Part shown: piece after piece, positions 33,548 to 45,501 of the stretch
Layout: every line of letters starts with the position of its first letter
How positions within the stretch are numbered: the stretch's first letter is position 1
Source: Paraphoma chrysanthemicola
Lineage: Eukaryota > Ascomycota > Dothideomycetes > Pleosporales > Phaeosphaeriaceae
Assembly (NCBI GenBank): GCA_020744225.1
Contig: JAGMWG010000018.1
Coordinates: 186,001-250,000 of the forward strand
Direction of reading: 5' to 3'
Length of the DNA stretch: 64,000 nucleotides
Translations under genes and position numbers: made by a program
Notes under the pieces: generated by a model
What the model was told of the DNA's origin: nothing
Databases searched by the model: none
The model's input: the letters and a program-made list of their open reading frames with translations, nothing else

Positions 33548-35290
33548 ATGCTTTTCACGCAGCCCAAGGGTCGCCGATCTGCTGAGCTACGGGATCCACT
33601 TGGGTCGAGAGCACTTGCACCATATCCACACCACTTGATTTCATTGCGACAATACAAACCTGCCCAGCAACATCAACCCAGCAACTCATTGCCTGACAAC
33701 CCTGCCCTGGAATCCGTTACGTTGCGCGAGTATGCCGGATCGCGTTTTCGCTTCTCCTTCTCCCTACACACGACACATGAGGTTGGGCAACGGAGGATGA
33801 TGCGAGCCGTTGATGAGCACGCATCATCGAGATCACCAGAACGAACCTACGATTTTTCCGTCGCCTTGAATTCTCCGGCTGGCTCAATCTTGACATTTCA
33901 AACTTTACCCCTGCCCGAAATGGGTCTCACTTTCCTCCCACGGCCGCCACCGCGGCCAAGGAAACGCAGTCGCGCCGCCGCAGACATTGATGGTGAGCAT
34001 TCGTGTCTGCAGAAGAAGAAGCGCAGGCTTAGACTGTTTCTTATCACATCTCGACTTAGTCCTCAATTCTCACACCCAGCTACCAATATCGTCGACAGAG
34101 GGAGCTCCAAGATCGCCGTGTGGGCGAAGCAGAAGTCCCTTGGACGAAATTTGTTGCGGAAGGCTGCCATCTTGAATCGCATCCGACGTCGCGCTGTTTC
34201 CGCAAAGGAGGCGGAAGAGGGCCATGGCCATGTTCTCGTTGAACAAGAAAGGGAGCAAGAAGAGCTTGCACTGGCCGAACTTGAGTTCAACCACGGCAGT
34301 GTCGACACCTATACCCGTCCAGTAATCATACAAACGCCTTCCGTACCGCCAGCTGCCGCTATCAGAACAAGAGGCCGTTTCGTAGTGTCTGGATCGCCGT
34401 CTGCCTCACCGACTGGATCACCAACTTCTTCGCGAAGCCCTTCGCCCACTCCACTGTCGCCACCTTTGAAGGAAGCAAACGAGAGCCCCTCCGATTATTG
34501 CTCGCCTAATGATGCATACACGTATTCTCCGCCCCGCGCTCAGATACCAAGGCGCGACTACCTACCCCTACCCCCTTCGCCACTCGGTCTCTCCAACTAC
34601 GATGCTTTCGATGTCGACGAGGACGTACCCGACCCTTACTCTTACTTAGACGACGAAGAGGAAGAGCCGTCAACGCATTTGTTTGACGAAGAAGAAGAGG
34701 ACGAGACAGACAGTGTTCCCTTTTCTGCTTCCGCGGTGACATCCACGTCCTCGTCAACTCTTCAGCGTGCGGCCAGTCAGGCTTTGGACACATCAAAGCA
34801 ACCTTTGTACTCAGACTTCAGTATTCTCGACCATAGCGAGCCCGTTTTCGGAGACTACGATGGAGTAGACGACGGCGCAGATGCAGTTACGGCCGCTGTT
34901 TCAACATCACCAGACTTTGTCACTCTCTTCGCCACAACCCCACCAAAACGCGCAGACTCTTTCGCGACATCACCAAACTTTCGGCCTGCTTTTCCGGCTT
35001 CTACAACACCCGCATCACCCAACTTCACACCGACATCACTCGCTTCGGCATCACCCAACTTCACATCTTCCGACACGCCTACCGAGGAATCATCAAGGTA
35101 CAAGCCAGTTTCAATGTCCCCGAACTTCGCTGCGATCGATGCGCCAGTCAACGGAGCACATTCATTCTCCCATCGCCGAATGTCTGTACCAACACTACGA
35201 CGTCCAGATGATCGAACGCGGCGACACAGCGACATCGAGCAAGAGCGCAGGAGACAAAGAGATCTCATGTTTGCTCGTTTTGGATATTGA
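33548..35290 (+). CDS. conserved uncharacterised, basic, probably nuclear protein
   Basis: Open frame of 580 aa from 33548; the real start may be the Met pair at 33797/33800 (about 497 aa), where the conserved-looking sequence begins. A strongly basic block (about residues 135-220 of the long form) includes 'PRPRKRSRAAADIDGEHS', 'QKKKRRLRLFLITSRLSP', 'DRGSSKIAVWAKQKSLG' and 'RNLLRKAAILNRIRRRA'. I recall this block from uncharacterised filamentous-ascomycete proteins (unchecked). It contains good nuclear-localisation-type clusters. The C-terminal half is disordered: Ser/Pro runs, acidic runs ('DDEEEEPSTHLFDEEEEDE') and five SPNF/SPDF repeats. No enzyme motif or membrane helix. Function unknown. 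Confidence 0.75.
   Translation: MLFTQPKGRRSAELRDPLGSRALAPYPHHLISLRQYKPAQQHQPSNSLPDNPALESVTLREYAGSRFRFSFSLHTTHEVGQRRMMRAVDEHASSRSPERTYDFSVALNSPAGSILTFQTLPLPEMGLTFLPRPPPRPRKRSRAAADIDGEHSCLQKKKRRLRLFLITSRLSPQFSHPATNIVDRGSSKIAVWAKQKSLGRNLLRKAAILNRIRRRAVSAKEAEEGHGHVLVEQEREQEELALAELEFNHGSVDTYTRPVIIQTPSVPPAAAIRTRGRFVVSGSPSASPTGSPTSSRSPSPTPLSPPLKEANESPSDYCSPNDAYTYSPPRAQIPRRDYLPLPPSPLGLSNYDAFDVDEDVPDPYSYLDDEEEEPSTHLFDEEEEDETDSVPFSASAVTSTSSSTLQRAASQALDTSKQPLYSDFSILDHSEPVFGDYDGVDDGADAVTAAVSTSPDFVTLFATTPPKRADSFATSPNFRPAFPASTTPASPNFTPTSLASASPNFTSSDTPTEESSRYKPVSMSPNFAAIDAPVNGAHSFSHRRMSVPTLRRPDDRTRRHSDIEQERRRQRDLMFARFGY
34903..35139 (+). repeat. five SP(N/D)F protein micro-repeats
   Basis: Within the 33548 gene, the tetrapeptide SPDF/SPNF recurs five times over about 80 codons (TSPDF, TSPNF, ASPNF, ASPNF, MSPNF), with variable Thr/Pro/Ser-rich spacers. 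Such spaced short motifs are often phosphorylation-dependent docking sites; here that is inference. Confidence 0.6.
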
Positions 35291-36036
35291 GTTACGCAGC
35301 ATTACTACATCATTGCTCTTGTATATCATCCGTTGTATGTGTCTATAAGCTTCGAGTCACAATCTTCACGAAAAATTAGCGAGGCGCTGGTAGGTCGGTT
35401 TCAGCACGGCGCAATAACAAGCAGCACTGCGATGCAGATCATGTGCTCGCAGGTAGCACAAAATGGGGCATTGTACATATCTTCTGAGCTTTCGGTTTTA
35501 GGGACAAGGCAAAAGGATTGGCAAGGCGTTATCAAGTGGTGGGACTTTTCTGATCATACGGCAATGAAAACTTTCATCTGATCACAAGCAAGAAACTTTT
35601 GCTCCACTGCACATGAATGTTGAGTCACAGTCACACCACATATCTCGACATCGCTATCATATTTAGGACTTATCAGTGGAAACACAAACATTCCTTTTTT
35701 CCCGCCCAGCCACGACGTTCGCACTCGACCCACCGCACCGGGGCCACCCCAAGCTGCGCTGCTTGGCGGCACTGCGAGGCGCGGGAAATGGTGTGCAGCT
35801 CGCTCATGGCATGATGTGCATCGGATGCTGTCCAAATGATCACACGATCAAATAGCCGAGACAAGTTTCCGCGTACAATACGTATGCCGGTCCCGAGATC
35901 CAGGGACAACAGCCAGGACACGATACCGATAGATGGGACGAGGTTATGTAGTGCGATTGAAATGGGGCTATAGTATTGCTGATATAGGTGGTAGATCCCG
36001 CGATAGTGGCACAGCGCATACTTGGGATTTGTGGGT
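35291..36036. other. convergent intergenic, 0.75 kb
   Basis: Lies between the stop codons of the 33548 gene and the OHCU decarboxylase gene. No coding or repeat signal seen. Confidence 0.4.
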
Positions 36037-36772
36037 TTAGGATTGAAGTTTAGCCGCGCGATCGGCGGCTATATCGCACATTGCCTGGGAGGAAGTTAGG
36101 ACATGACAGTAGTGGGTGCGTGGAGTAAAGGGAAAATATAGAGAGAAATAGAAGGTGGAGGAAGGGAGGGTTTTTACCTGGATAGCTTCTTGTCGCTCAG
36201 CAACAATGTCCCCGCGATCGATGCGCGCGCGCATGTTTTCCATAATAACTGGTCGAGGACGACCATTTACGAAGACACTTTTCTCATTCAATTAGTTCTC
36301 TGATATCGAAATATTCGAGTTCGGAATGAGATCCACAAATTCAAATGTGAATAAGATATAAAATGTGGGTGTAAAGAAAGATGGGATGGAAGACGTACAC
36401 ATATCTCAACCCGGGAAACACGCGCTCATACTCCTCATTCAAACTCTTCAATTTTGCTCCCTCCTCCTCTCCACCGCCCTGCAATTGCGCTTGCTCTTTC
36501 CGGCTCTGCTCGCTGTCCACCTTCTTCTCGCCCAGCCGCGGATGCGAGCACAGGATCTGCGATAATGTGTCGTTGTCCGATGTTGCGAGCGCGGTTAATT
36601 GCGCGTTGACGGCGGTGATTAGGACGTCGTAGCTGGGGAAGGTGGTGGAGCGAAGGATCGGGAGGGTTAGGGTGTGTAGGGGCGGGGAGGGTTCGAAGAG
36701 GAGGTCGAGGACGGTGGTAAGTGTGGAGTCGGGGGAATGGGGGAGGGCGGAGGTGGGAGGGAGAGAGGACAT
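36037..36772 (-). CDS. 2-oxo-4-hydroxy-4-carboxy-5-ureidoimidazoline decarboxylase
   Basis: Model complement(join(36037..36084, 36178..36277, 36399..36772)), 173 aa, normal length for the family. The enzyme catalyses the last step of uricolysis, converting OHCU to S-allantoin after urate oxidase and HIU hydrolase. The key 'SHPRLG' motif is at residues 76-81, followed by a Glu/Gln-rich helix ('EQSRKEQAQL', 'LNEEYERVFPGLRYV'). Exon 2 begins 'VFVNGRPRPVIMENM', another family signature, and ends 'ERQEAIQ'. The short last exon adds 'AMCDIAADRAAKLQS'. Both introns (121 and 93 bases) are a little long. An upstream in-frame Met (36835) is less likely because the sequence before 36772 is unlike the family. 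No peroxisomal signal ends the protein. Confidence 0.9.
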
Positions 36773-38202
36773 TTTTGTTCTGTCTTGATCGAATCTGCAA
36801 GTTCCTTGATATTTGAGATATTCGTCCGAATTCACGGCGGCGTAGTAATAGGCGATTATAATTATGTAGCTTCAGAATTTTATTTTTCTTGGAACTTGTA
36901 GGAAATGTAGATCAATGTTTGGTAGCTCAAGTTGAAGTATTGAAGTCGAACGTCGCCGCGATAACAAGTGCGTCATTCGGCCGCTACCGACCGCGTTCTG
37001 GCCTGGTCAGCACGCGCAAGTCCACAGGTCGTCTTTGGTTCGGCAAACGTGGGCGAGCGAGTCTGCATGCAAGCTGCAAGGGGTGGGAGGCGTTGTGCGG
37101 AAGGGTATCGATAGAGGCGGGGCAAGCGATCTAGCGTTTCAGGAGCGTTTTTCGATCGGGTACGACATGAGAAGCTTTTGAATGATCTGATCCCCTTCTA
37201 GCAGTGAGTGGTTGGAGTCAGGCTGGCGTCATTTAGTGAGAAATGTGGCGAGTGTGACGGACAGGCGCTGCTTGATTCAGGGCCTGTCTGATCGCGAGGC
37301 GCGAGACTTGAAGCTCGAACTTGTTCTCTGAAGCTCAGATTCCATGCCTACATGATCCAAAAGAGACGGCTCGCGGAAAGCTTCTTTCGATCTGGATCGT
37401 CGCACAAAGATAGACGTTGAAGCAGAGTAGGATAAAACTAGGGTCATCCTTGATTACAAAGTTCCGACCATATGCTGGGGAACCACGACCTCGAAAGGCT
37501 GGCATTGGCTTCATCATGACTTTTGCGAAGGTCGCCTCTATCTGCTGATGTTTGAAATAGGATGAGAAGGCGCAGTCGTAACATATTGGCCGTGATAAGT
37601 ACCCCGCATGTGATGGATCTTTCCCAGTTGTAACTTGGTCTGCCTCGGACCGGCCGCGCGCACGCGTTCCTGCATTGCCAGTGGAGCCCTGCCGTAACGG
37701 GGCAAGTGGATTATTTGCCCAAGATACACAGTAGAGCGCGCACTGTGTACCATTGTAATTGCGATGCAAGACATCACCATAAGTCTGGTTCTAAGCTGTC
37801 AAAGAGGATAGTGTTGGTGTCTCTGCTCCAGCGAGAGGCGACCCAAGCAAGAAGCGCGCCCGGACCAACACCGGCCATGCTTGCTAGCCACCCCTGTTGG
37901 TTCGGAAAGTGAAACACTTCAACTTGTCAGTGAACCTCCTTCACGAGCCCATCCATCGATCGCTCGCCGCCAGATGCCGGGCGCATTGCAAATCCCATGA
38001 CTTGACCTCGTCTCCTCTGCGCATCCCAGAGACGACCAATGGCCCGCAGCGCCCGCGCTTGACCTTCGACCTTCGCAAGGCATCCCTGACTTTCTCCTGG
38101 ACTTTGCAGCACCTGCAACGACAGCGCTTCCAGCAAGACTTTGTGCAATTCTCAGCAGTTGCATCTCGCCGGAATATCTTGAATGCCGCCAGACTTCGCA
38201 AC
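36773..38202. promoter_or_regulatory. divergent intergenic, OHCU decarboxylase / ADF-H protein
   Basis: 1.43 kb between outward-reading genes and therefore holding two promoters. The segment just before 38203 reads open (frame 37897-38559) but is best seen as 5' leader running into the ADF-H gene in another frame. No distinct operator recognised. Confidence 0.4.
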
Positions 38203-41200
38203 ATGTCTCTCAACGGGCTCGACCAAGTCAGCGTAACACAGGCGTACCAGGGTGCTCTCGCCGAGGCTGGCGGATGGTGCGCACCCGCAAACTTTCACAT
38301 CTCGCGCCGCCATGCTAATGTCTTGGGTGTAGGTTCCTGCTCAAGTACACATCTAGGGATGCCGTCGAGGTGCTCACACGCGGAACAGGCGGTGCAGGTG
38401 AGGCACGGGTCGCGGTCGCGCAGTACGAGGAGAAGTCGCCGCTCTATGGCTTCATGCTGTACAGGCGGCGCAAGGTCCTGGTCAAATACGTGCCCGATGG
38501 AACATCGCGACTACTGCAAGGTATGCAATAGCCCCGGCCGTGGCAGAGTGTACTGCTAACACTTTGCAGCTCGTGTAGCCGTCCACTTCATTACTGTGAC
38601 CGAGCGATTCGCGCCGCACGACATTGTCCTTGCCATTACCACGCCCGAAGAGCTAAGCGATGCCGCCCTTACCGCTGCCTGCACGCTGCACACCGCTGCG
38701 CCCTCCAGCTCGTCCTCGTCAGGATCATCACGACAGCAGAAGCTGAGCTGGATTCAGGAGGCTGTCGAAGAAGGGAGCCAGCTTGGCGGAGAGGACACTG
38801 CGTCTGCTTCGCGGCCGGTGACAGCAAAGTCCAACATTCCAGCCATCATGGAGACAAGGCCTAGCATTGAGGAGATGCCGGAACGCGCTGTCGAACGGAA
38901 TGTCTCCATCATCTCAGACGGGGCGGAATCGGTGCCCCTGATACTGGAGGAGAAGGTGCCCGAAGTAAAGATAGCACCAGAGATCTCGCATGTGACTATC
39001 GAGACGGTCACCGAGGCACCGAAAACTCCAGAATCTGACCTGACAGAACTTCAAGCCACGCTGAAGAGCTACGACAAGCTATTCGAAAATGGACCAGAGC
39101 CAAGATCGTCTTCACAGACCGCACGACCGAACTACGACGAGCTCTACGAGCACTATTACGCGCAATACTCAAAACCAAAGGTGAAGCTGGGGCCACGGCC
39201 GAGACCGTCCCTTGATGGCAAGCGACCGTCAACCTCCGGGAGCACACCGCAGGTGACATCACGCCCAAAATCGTCTCTACCTGCCGGCTTACGCTCTGCT
39301 ACAAAAAAAGCAGCAGACCAAAGAGCGACAAAGACAAGAGATACAAGTGTCGTCCCCAGTATCGCGATACCACCGCCGCCGCCGATACCGCAAACGCCAG
39401 AGATGCCGAGTTCGCCAATGTCGCTTGCTTTCTCCGCGCGAAGTCCAGCTAGCGTGAGATCGATGCCCGTGTCCGCATACAGCAGCCACCACAGATCGAC
39501 CGGCATGACCCAAGAGAAGACAAGGTTGATGAAGGCACTCGAGCTGCGCAAGAAGCAGATGAAGGCTCAGGTAGAGAAGCAAGAACAGAAGGCTGAAGAA
39601 GCTGCTGCAAAGTCGGAGGCTGCTGACATCCAGGCTGGCACCGAGGCGAAGCCAGTAGAAGACGTTCCGCAGGATAGTGCCTCGATCGCTCCCACAGAGC
39701 CCGAATCTCCGGCGACGGTCGCAATCGAGAAGGAGTCGACACTCGCGGAAGACAAGCTAGACGGTGACAGTGAACAGCAGTCATCGACTGGAGATGATTC
39801 TTCGTCGTCAAACTTGGGGCTAGACAGCTCGGGGCTAGTCTTCTCGAGTAGTCAAGCAGATACCGACGACCTGAACTCTGCTATTTCTGTGTCATCTCCC
39901 ATCTCTGCGCAAACTCAGGGATCATCAGGCGCCCCATCAACACGACCGTCTTCTATATCGGAAGACGACACCCCTGTAATGAAGGATGCTTCAGAATCTG
40001 AAGATAGGCAGGATAATTCAAGCTCGGACGCCGCAGACGAAGGGCAGTCAGTTGACAGCGTCCCCACAATTGTTCCCGAAGAAAGGACTCCAATACCATC
40101 CTTGATCCATCCAAGTCCTTCCACACCACCATCAGAACTTGGACAATCCTCGGAAGAGACTATTCGGGCTAGCGATGAAGCAACGGCAGGGTTGACGATC
40201 CCGGTCGTTCCGGAAGATCCGAGTGCACGTCGACGATCAAACCGCGAATCTATGCTTTTTGTACCATCGGGTAACACTTCTCCATTGGACGAGACGCAGT
40301 TCAAGAAGCGAAATAGGGAGTCGGTAATTATGCCGACAAACAAGAGACAGAGCTGGTATGAGACAAAAGAGAAACGTCGGGCTATGCTGGATCCTCTGCA
40401 GGTCAGCGCAGAGAACTCTGAAGCAGAGTACCTGTCCGATGACTCCTTCATGGAGGAGTTGCAGAGCGCGACTGTACACGAAGCTAAACCAATGTCGGTT
40501 TCCAAGTCGCCAATCACGCCCTGGTTCTCACGCAAGGCATCTGATAGCAGCATGGCTACACCTGAGCGAACAGTATCACAAGCGTACTCATTTATTGGTC
40601 GGCCATCACCGGAACAGCTACAACGGAAGACCTCAGGGCCTTGGCCACCTCAGGTTAGCGCAGACAAAGTTGGTGTTGCAAAGAAAATCAATGTCTCGTC
40701 AGGCATCTCGCAAAGGATCAAAGCACTAGCAGAGAAGTCCAACCGCGAATCTTCACCGCCAAGCACATCTGCTGGATTGGAGCCTTCGAGTTCCAGTCTA
40801 GCCCAGCGCAAGTCATCGTTCTTCGCGGCCACGCCCGTAGAAACATCGCCAAATGGAAGGCCAATTACGCGCCTCGGAAGTCCTGCATTCCTGAGCTCCT
40901 CAGCTTCATCAACCCCAGACAAGAGAAATGCACAGCCCGTCAAGGCTACTGTGTATAATGTCCAGAGGGCAAATGAGCGACCTGAATCAGTGCAAGTTAC
41001 TGCCCGAATTGTGCGTGATGAGCGGACGAAGAGCCCAACATTGGCGATGCCGAATGAAAGCACCCCGTTAGACCTGCACCAGAGTCCTTTGATCATCGAC
41101 CACCAGAAGCCCACACGGCCCCCTCAAAGCCCAAAGCGTGGCAGAGCCGAGCCAACCTCGCCAAGGGCGCCTTCAACATCGCACTCGCGTGAGCAAAGCA

Positions 41201-41843
41201 ACGGACCTTCACGGACTTCTTCTGACAGCACTTGGAAAAACTTTGGACGTCGCATGAGCGAGTCCAAATCGATTCACAGCCACGAGGGCGAGGAAAAGCG
41301 AGAAGAGAAAAAGGACAAGAAGGAGTCGCGTACTAGCAAGATGTTTAAGCGGATGTCGTCGTCCATGTCATCGATGCCGTGGAAGAATTCGAGTAGCAAC
41401 CTCACCCTGCCGGAGAACGACATGCGCTCAACGTCTCTCGCCTCGTTGCGCGAGCCGCCGCCCCCGGTGCACGTGGGGGATCTCAACATTCAGTTCCCGG
41501 ATACTCTCTTGTGGAAGAGACGATGGGTCGAAATTGACTCGATGGGCAATCTTGTTTTGAGCCCTTCCAAGTCGAACGAGAAGGGCATTGTCAAGCGTTT
41601 CCACCTCAGCGAGTTCCGCACCCCATACCCCCCAGACCAAGACCGCCAGGAGCTCCCCAATAGTGTTGTGTTGGACTTTAACGACGGACGCACGTTGCAG
41701 TGCGCTTGTGAAACGTACATGGCGCAAGCTCAGGTGTTGCAAAGTGAGTGTCCAGATCGATGGCCGGGAATGTCATGCTAACGTTAAAATCAGTTCTTCG
41801 CGAAGCTCACGACGCCTGGCTTGCCTACAGCCAAGCAATATAA
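38203..41843 (+). CDS. ADF-H domain protein with proline-rich, coiled-coil and C-terminal PH-like regions
   Basis: Model join(38203..38276, 38333..38520, 38570..41743, 41794..41843), 1161 aa. Residues about 1-120 resemble an actin-depolymerising-factor homology fold: 'VTQAYQGALAEAGGWFLLKY', 'SPLYGFMLYRRRKVLVKYV', 'PDGTSRLLQARVAVHF' and 'RFAPHDIVLAITTPEEL'. A proline run 'IPPPPPIPQTP' near residue 354 could bind profilin or SH3 domains. A Lys/Glu-rich helix 'RLMKALELRKKQMKAQVEK' lies near 405-440. The long middle is Ser/Pro/Glu-rich and probably disordered. The C-terminus (about 1050-1161) has PH-like strands: 'LLWKRRWVEIDSMGNLVL', 'VVLDFNDGRTLQCACET' and the terminal helix 'LREAHDAWLAYSQAI'. 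It is probably a cortical actin-membrane linker. The ADF-H call is good and the PH call moderate. Confidence 0.82.
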
Positions 41844-42692
41844 TTCTTCATCGCCTGCCACATGGTCTCCCTTTCATTTAAGCATACCCGAGCCCTCGAC
41901 GGCCATTTCATTGTTATGACGTACGACTACCGCCGCATATCTCCTTGTGTTGGATATCAAAATGGTTTCACTCTTTCTTCGTATTCCCCTTGCTGATTCC
42001 TTGTGCATTGCATTGCTCTGCTTTCTCATACCCCTGTTTTGCGTGCTGGAAGGATCAATGGATCGACGCGTGGTGATGTAGGTTTTAGCTGTATAATACA
42101 TAATGCTGCGGGCGGCGCAGAAACGTTGTTTTCACCCTGGTTATGCATATACTTGGCTTTCCAAATTCGCTCGTGATCAATATGTGCGCTTCCATAATAG
42201 CCTTCGTGTTGGGAAAGATTGGCTTCGCTTAGGATCGTATAGGTGACTGTGCGCGAACGACGAAGCTGTGCTCGGCTAGCGGCATATGGTGCAGGGATCT
42301 AGTGATGTGCAGCGTCATCGAACGGTGCAGCGAACCAAAGCGCATGATCACAAGCTTCAGGTGTACTGGGCATTACGCGACGCTTTGAGCCGCGAGAAGC
42401 ATTGATTATGGGCTTGTTTATATCCCGATACCATCCCTAGCACCCTGGGGCTGTATTGATACCTCGACTTCGCTGTCCGAGTCGCTCACACTCGCCGACC
42501 GCGTCTCACCATCATCTTGACAGCTACTACTCGGCCCGCAGCGCGTCGCATCCTGCACCAAGACAAGCGCAGCGCTCACGGGACGCGTGGATTCCGTCAC
42601 TGCCCAATAGCCCTGTTGCACTGCCAGGCAGACGCGTAGGGCTGTGTCTCCACTTATAGCGCCCGCAGGAAGCGTGCTTCTCGTCGTCCACG
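41844..42692. promoter_or_regulatory. promoter region of the GGPP synthase gene
   Basis: About 850 bases between tandem genes, holding the 3' flank of the ADF-H gene and the GGPP synthase promoter. A frame at 42456-42659 has no domain and no clear splice link to the synthase. Confidence 0.4.
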
Positions 42693-44084
42693 ATGATGCC
42701 GTCCTCGACCTCACATCCCTTCGCCTCGCCGAACGCCATACCGCCCCGCACAAGCTCGACCGGCATCCTCAACCTCAACGGCAACAGCCTCAAGCAGCAC
42801 AGAAGCAGCGTCCTGCGCCCACTGAGCGAGGTCGACTGGATGGGCCAGAGCAAGAAGAGCAAAACGAGCCACTCCGCAGAAGGGCTACACACACACGCGA
42901 GACACGTTTCCGACCAGCAACACTACACCATGTCGCAATCACAACCTGGCGCGAGCCTCGAAGTCAGCACAAATTACCCCACGCCCATATCCCCGCCATC
43001 AGACTCAACAAAAGACGTCGGCGAGGACCTGATCTACGGAAATGGTGTGGCGTGGACAGGAGAGAAGGAGCGCATACTGCTGGGGCCGTATGACTATCTG
43101 TACGGCCACCCGGGCAAAGACATAAGAAGCCAATGCATAGCAGCGTTCAATTTATGGTTGAAGGTGCCGCCAGAACGATTGGAGGTCATAACGAGAGTGG
43201 TGGGGATGCTACATACTGCATCATTGCTGTACGTTGGACCCTCGGGACTTGGGCGACCCTGAAGTCGCATCTATGAGAACTAACACCTCCATCCAGCGTC
43301 GACGATGTCGAAGACTCCTCCCTTCTCCGCCGCGGCATTCCCGTCGCACACTCCATCTTCGGCACACCACAAACTATAAACTCGGCAAATTATGTATACT
43401 TCAAGGCGCTACAAGATCTCCTCCTCATGAATAATCCAAAGCTCGTCGAGATCTTTACAGAAGAGCTGCTGAACCTGCATCGCGGACAGGGCATGGATCT
43501 ATACTGGCGCGACAGCCTGACATGTCCTAGTGAAGCCGACTATCTAGAAATGGTGGGCAACAAGACTGGCGGCCTCTTCAGACTAGCCATCAAGCTCATG
43601 CAGGCCGAAAGCGCGGTGCAAGTGTACGTCCCCATTCTCCCGTCCCTGCACAAAGCTTCTTCAAGGCTAACACACCCCCAGCGATTGCGCACCCCTGGTG
43701 TCCACCATAGGCCTGCTCTTCCAAATCCTCGACGACCACCTCAACCTCTCCCCCACCTCCGGCTACTCTTCCCTCAAGGGCCTCGCCGAAGACCTGACAG
43801 AAGGCAAATTCAGCTTTCCCGTTATCCACGCCATTCGCGCCGACCCGAGCAACCAGATCCTGATCAACATCCTGAAACAAAAAACGACAGACGAGGAGGT
43901 GAAGAAATATGCCCTCAGGTATATGGAGAGCAAAGGCAGTTTTGAATACAGCGCGAACGTAATTGATGAATTGAGAGGCAAGACGCAAGCCCTGGTCAAA
44001 GGGATCGAGGGCGAATTGGGTGGTGCAGGCACAGAAGGTGCAGAAGCCTTGAGGGCCATGTTGGGAAGATTGGTGTTGCGATGA
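42693..44084 (+). CDS. geranylgeranyl diphosphate synthase
   Basis: Model join(42693..43228, 43297..43623, 43682..44084), 421 aa, the usual size for fungal GGPP synthases. It condenses isopentenyl and allylic diphosphates to the C20 precursor of protein geranylgeranylation, quinones, carotenoids and diterpenes. The first Asp-rich motif is DDVED (181-185) followed by 'SSLLRRGIPVAHSIFG'. The second is 'FQILDDHLNL' (DDHLN 305-309), with 'KTGGLFRLAIKLM' and 'EDLTEGKFSFPVIHAI' around it. The N-terminal 90 residues are polar and variable. Introns are 68 and 58 bases; the first falls just before the first Asp-rich motif. No terpene cyclase or P450 sits nearby, so a housekeeping role is more likely than a diterpene cluster. 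An earlier start cannot be excluded. Confidence 0.92.
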
Positions 44085-45501
44085 GAGGACGGACGACAAA
44101 CCTAATTGCTGCAATGAACATCCTGGTATGGGAAAGACCACAACTGAGACGACGAAAACAGATGACCTCGGGATTGACTTATGGAGCCTTTCGCATAGCA
44201 CGATGCCACGAACCGGCATCTTTCATGGTTGCGCATCGTTTTTTTGACGACATATTCATGATATACTACTAGTCTTTGTAATACATGATCTCAAAACATT
44301 GCCTTATAACACCGACTTTCCACCAACTCTACCTAACCCCTTCCTTGCTGTTCGAACGTAGCGTAAGTTGCGCTCCCTCGCTCGGTCTTACGTACGACCG
44401 AAACACCGACCTTTCACCTTCTACCAACCCACCTACCCTTGCAGGAACCTTACTAGCTATCCATCGATTGCGGTGTATTTCGGCAGTCTAACCGCGAAAC
44501 GCCGACTTTTCGTCTCAAAGTTACTACTTCAGGCAAGTTATTGTTGAGCTGTGGATTGCAGTACGTCGGTCGGTGTCCATGGTAGCGAGACGCCGAATCG
44601 TCACTTCACTTCGACTTACTCGGTTTGGCGAACTTGCTGCTTGGGTGGTGAGTATGGGAGTTCGGTGGATGGGGAGCGAGATGCCGAGATTCATTATGAT
44701 TTCCTTGTCTGATAGGATGGTTAGTACTCTCGGTGGGAATTGTATGGTGGCATGCCGAGGGAATTGCGTATGGACTAGGAGTGTTGGTAGGGTAGGCGTA
44801 CACTTGGGATACATCCTGAGCGAGAAATGGAGACGGTGGCGAGGAAAGGAATGATCTGGTGCATAGATACTGTGCCACACGGTGTGCTGCGTTATGGCGA
44901 TTTGGTTATCTCAAGGAGTATAGCGAGAATGTGTATGATGGGAGAGGGCGGGGTATTGAGCGAGGTTAGATATTTTCGCTCAATTCCAGGGAGTTACCTA
45001 AAGAGTGTGATAGTTTTTGGCAGGGAGGGAACAGAAGACATCTAGCATAGGCGTCACGTCGAGACATGTGAGTACGAATACCCTTACGTCCAGATTATCC
45101 ACACTTTGCGTCTACTTAATATAACGCATTGCTATAATTTGGGAGAGTATCTGGGAGACTCCGGTAAATCGTCTGCAATGCCTGAAATGTGCGCTTCTTG
45201 TTGGAATGTATCGATTTTGTCAATTACTAGATACCCGCTGCTGAACATTCTACGCAGCTCGAAAAAGTTTAGACCTAAGCATGTCGTTTGAATCGTAAAT
45301 CTACTGACAGGTAAGGGTAGGAAATTGCGAACAAGCGAACCTCCCCGGCCCCGAATTCGTCGTAGAACATGTAAGGACACTCAAAAAGCGACACGCACTC
45401 GTATGCTGAAGGGAACTTGTCACACTCTTCCTGTCTCGGTTTTTATCCGTCCTCAAGATCCGTTAGGCTCTTATACCGCAGTGCCAGTTGAACCCGCTCA
45501 C
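44085..45501. other. convergent intergenic, 1.4 kb
   Basis: Between the GGPP synthase and 2EXR-protein stop codons. Several 60-120 codon frames occur without domains. I see no repeat ends, tRNA or other feature. Confidence 0.45.

Noticed and set aside
42693..44084. Diterpene or other terpenoid biosynthetic cluster around the GGPP synthase
   Set aside because: No terpene cyclase, P450 or other tailoring gene lies nearby; neighbours are an actin-type protein and a 2EXR protein.
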